From Acidobacteriota bacterium (lineage in GTDB: Bacteria > Acidobacteriota > Blastocatellia > Pyrinomonadales > Pyrinomonadaceae): a stretch of DNA of 5,494 bases. The notes under the pieces were generated by a model that worked only from the letters and a program-made list of their open reading frames with translations, made no database searches and was not told the DNA's origin. How positions within the stretch are numbered: the first letter of the stretch is position 1; the number at the start of each line of letters is the position of its first letter. Position numbers and translations under genes: made by a program. Positions 4,952 through 5,494 of this stretch are shown here, piece after piece. Where the stretch lies: contig JAFBAJ010000664.1 of assembly GCA_019247865.1 (NCBI GenBank), forward strand, positions 1-5,494, written 5' to 3'.

Positions 4952-5240
4952 ATATCCAGAGGGCGTGCCGAGATATGCGAACCCGCACGCGCCATCACTC
5001 AAGGAGGTGTCCTCATGGCTTGTCAATTGTGAGGAACGGAAGAGACCCGAACCGAGAACTCGGGGGAGGCCTTGTTAATGGTCCGAAGTCTCTTCCTGCC
5101 GATTTGAGTTTGCAACGCCCGTGCCGCTTGGGGCGCAGATGAGAGGGATGCTGTTTAGCGGGCCTTTCAGCAGGCAGCCCGGCCGTCTGTGGACGCAGGT
5201 GTCTACTCGCGTGGACAGCCCGCACGCAACGCTGTAGACA
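4911..5240 (-). ncRNA. Candidate structured RNA or attenuator leader, family unknown
   Basis: This gene-free stretch between the dehydrogenase and the peptidase-like gene is dense in complementary segments on the minus strand. Listed 5' to 3' in the transcript, they are: TGTCTAC/GTAGACA (5240-5234 with 5206-5200) enclosing GCGTG/CACGC; CGCCC/GGGCG (5135-5131 with 5120-5116); a long-range ACTCAA/TTGAGT pair (5109-5104 with 4997-5002); the nine-pair GGAAGAGAC/GTCTCTTCC (5096-5088 with 5046-5038); TCCTCA/TGAGGA (5035-5030 with 5015-5010); GCGTGC/GCACGC (4990-4985 with 4968-4963); and the terminator. CACCTCCTT (5009-5001) matches the 16S anti-Shine-Dalgarno tail. I do not recognise RNase P, tmRNA, 6S, SRP RNA, a T-box or a common riboswitch. 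The 5' end is a guess, set by the outermost hairpin. It could be a free sRNA or a cis-acting leader. Confidence 0.42.
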
Positions 5241-5267
5241 TTTGTCTTCCTTTGCGCCTTTGCCGGA
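5241..5267 (+). repeat. CTTTGCG-family repeat, shortened half-copy
   Basis: TTTGTCTTCCTTTGCGCC is followed by TTTGCCGGAAACTGCTTTTATT. This matches one arm of the 3890-3960 element, including TTGTCTTCC from its loop edge, but with one octamer missing and CCGG in place of CGTG. The GAAAC-TTTTAT tail runs into the stop codon of the short-chain dehydrogenase (5276-5278), much as the copy at 3932-3960 runs into the stop at 3969-3971. Confidence 0.65.
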
Positions 5268-5275
5268 AACTGCTT

Positions 5276-5494
5276 TTATTTCGATTTGACCGGAGGACGG
5301 CTCGGCCTGATCTCGACGCGGCTCAGGAGACTGCGCTCTTCCTGTTGCAGCAGGTCGAGGACAACGCGCGCGATGTCTACAGGCTGAAGCTGCCAGGACT
5401 TCTCCTCGCTCGGCTCGTCGCCGCCGAACTCCGTGTTGACCGAGCCGGGCATGATGTAGCTGACCTTGATGCGGTCGTGCCTGACCTCCTGCAT
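5276..5494 (-). CDS. Short-chain dehydrogenase/reductase, C-terminal fragment (partial)
   Basis: The last 72 codons of a protein whose start lies beyond the right edge. HDRIKVSYIMPGSVNTEF (about 6-23 of the fragment) is the conserved segment after the catalytic Tyr-Lys of classical SDR enzymes, where PG and the downstream Thr contact the NAD(P) cofactor. WQLQPVDIARVVLDLL and the ending SRVEIRPSRPPVK are typical of the YdfG/FabG-like SDR C-terminus. The ATG at 5494-5492 is probably an internal methionine, because the Rossmann GxxxGxG and YxxxK motifs must lie upstream. Substrate cannot be told from this fragment. The gene would be read towards the structured RNA region, which begins about 35 bases after its stop. 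Confidence 0.86.
   Translation of the reverse strand: MQEVRHDRIKVSYIMPGSVNTEFGGDEPSEEKSWQLQPVDIARVVLDLLQQEERSLLSRVEIRPSRPPVKSK

Noticed and set aside
5015..5032. Plus-strand mini-ORF MACQL behind a perfect AAGGAGGTG
   Set aside because: The strong Shine-Dalgarno word is the complement of the CACCTCCTT in the minus-strand RNA. A five-codon frame has no coding support, and the terminator shows that the minus strand is the transcribed one. It stays a curiosity unless plus-strand transcription is found.
4825..5142. Plus-strand 105-codon frame across the peptidase start and leader
   Set aside because: It overlaps the start of a supported minus gene and its ribosome binding site, and the Arg-rich translation has no family resemblance.
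5013..5225. Minus-strand 70-codon frame in the structured region
   Set aside because: It is Arg/Pro/His-rich, has no Shine-Dalgarno or recognisable domain, and overlaps several stable helices. Non-coding RNA is the better reading.
4911..5240. Known RNA genes: tRNA, tmRNA, RNase P, 6S, SRP RNA, T-box and common riboswitches
   Set aside because: None of the signature words I know were found: no GGTTCGAATCC-type T arm, no RNase P GAGGAAAGTCC, no T-box TGGNACCGCG, and no TPP, cobalamin, SAM or glycine core motifs.

Overview
The window looks like chromosomal DNA from a moderately GC-rich Gram-negative-type bacterium. An acidobacterium of the Blastocatellia/Pyrinomonadales type is my best guess. 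The basis is the mix of housekeeping and conserved-unknown genes, a lipoprotein cyclophilin, Ala-X-Ala signal peptides, a small acidic protein resembling the DUF6335 family, and intergenic arrays of CTTTGCG and CACAGAG words like those I associate with such genomes. This assignment is inference, because no rRNA or marker phylogeny is available here.

Layout from left to right. Positions 1-1021 (minus) hold the first 340 codons of an aconitase, which runs off the left edge. A divergent spacer (1022-1241) carries a plausible aconitase promoter, a leader hairpin and one arm of a CTTTGCG repeat. A small acidic protein (1242-1631, plus) follows. Next is a 359-base spacer containing a perfect 18-base palindrome and a leader hairpin that overlaps the ribosome binding site of a small exported beta-rich protein (1991-2572, plus). 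That gene converges on a minus-strand cluster, and a 35-bp inverted repeat of CACAGAG words fills the gap between the two stop codons.

The minus-strand cluster, in transcription order from the right edge, is: the C-terminus of a short-chain dehydrogenase (5276-5494); a roughly 330-base non-coding stretch with many helices and a textbook intrinsic terminator; an uncharacterised metallopeptidase-like protein with a lysine-rich tail (3969-4844); a perfect 29-bp CTTTGCG inverted repeat; D-aminoacyl-tRNA deacylase dtd (3417-3866); and a cyclophilin-type peptidyl-prolyl isomerase lipoprotein (2656-3363).

The known genes share no single pathway. They cover the TCA cycle, removal of D-amino acids from tRNA, and folding of exported proteins. 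The most interesting part is 4911-5240 read on the minus strand. It is a candidate structured RNA ending in a terminator. It carries the 9-base word CACCTCCTT, identical to the 16S rRNA anti-Shine-Dalgarno tail, and this word is complementary to the ribosome binding site of the peptidase-like gene just downstream. The second theme is the two intergenic repeat families. Their sequences are unrelated, but each has three degenerate tandem words per arm, and copies sit within about ten bases of the stop codons of genes.
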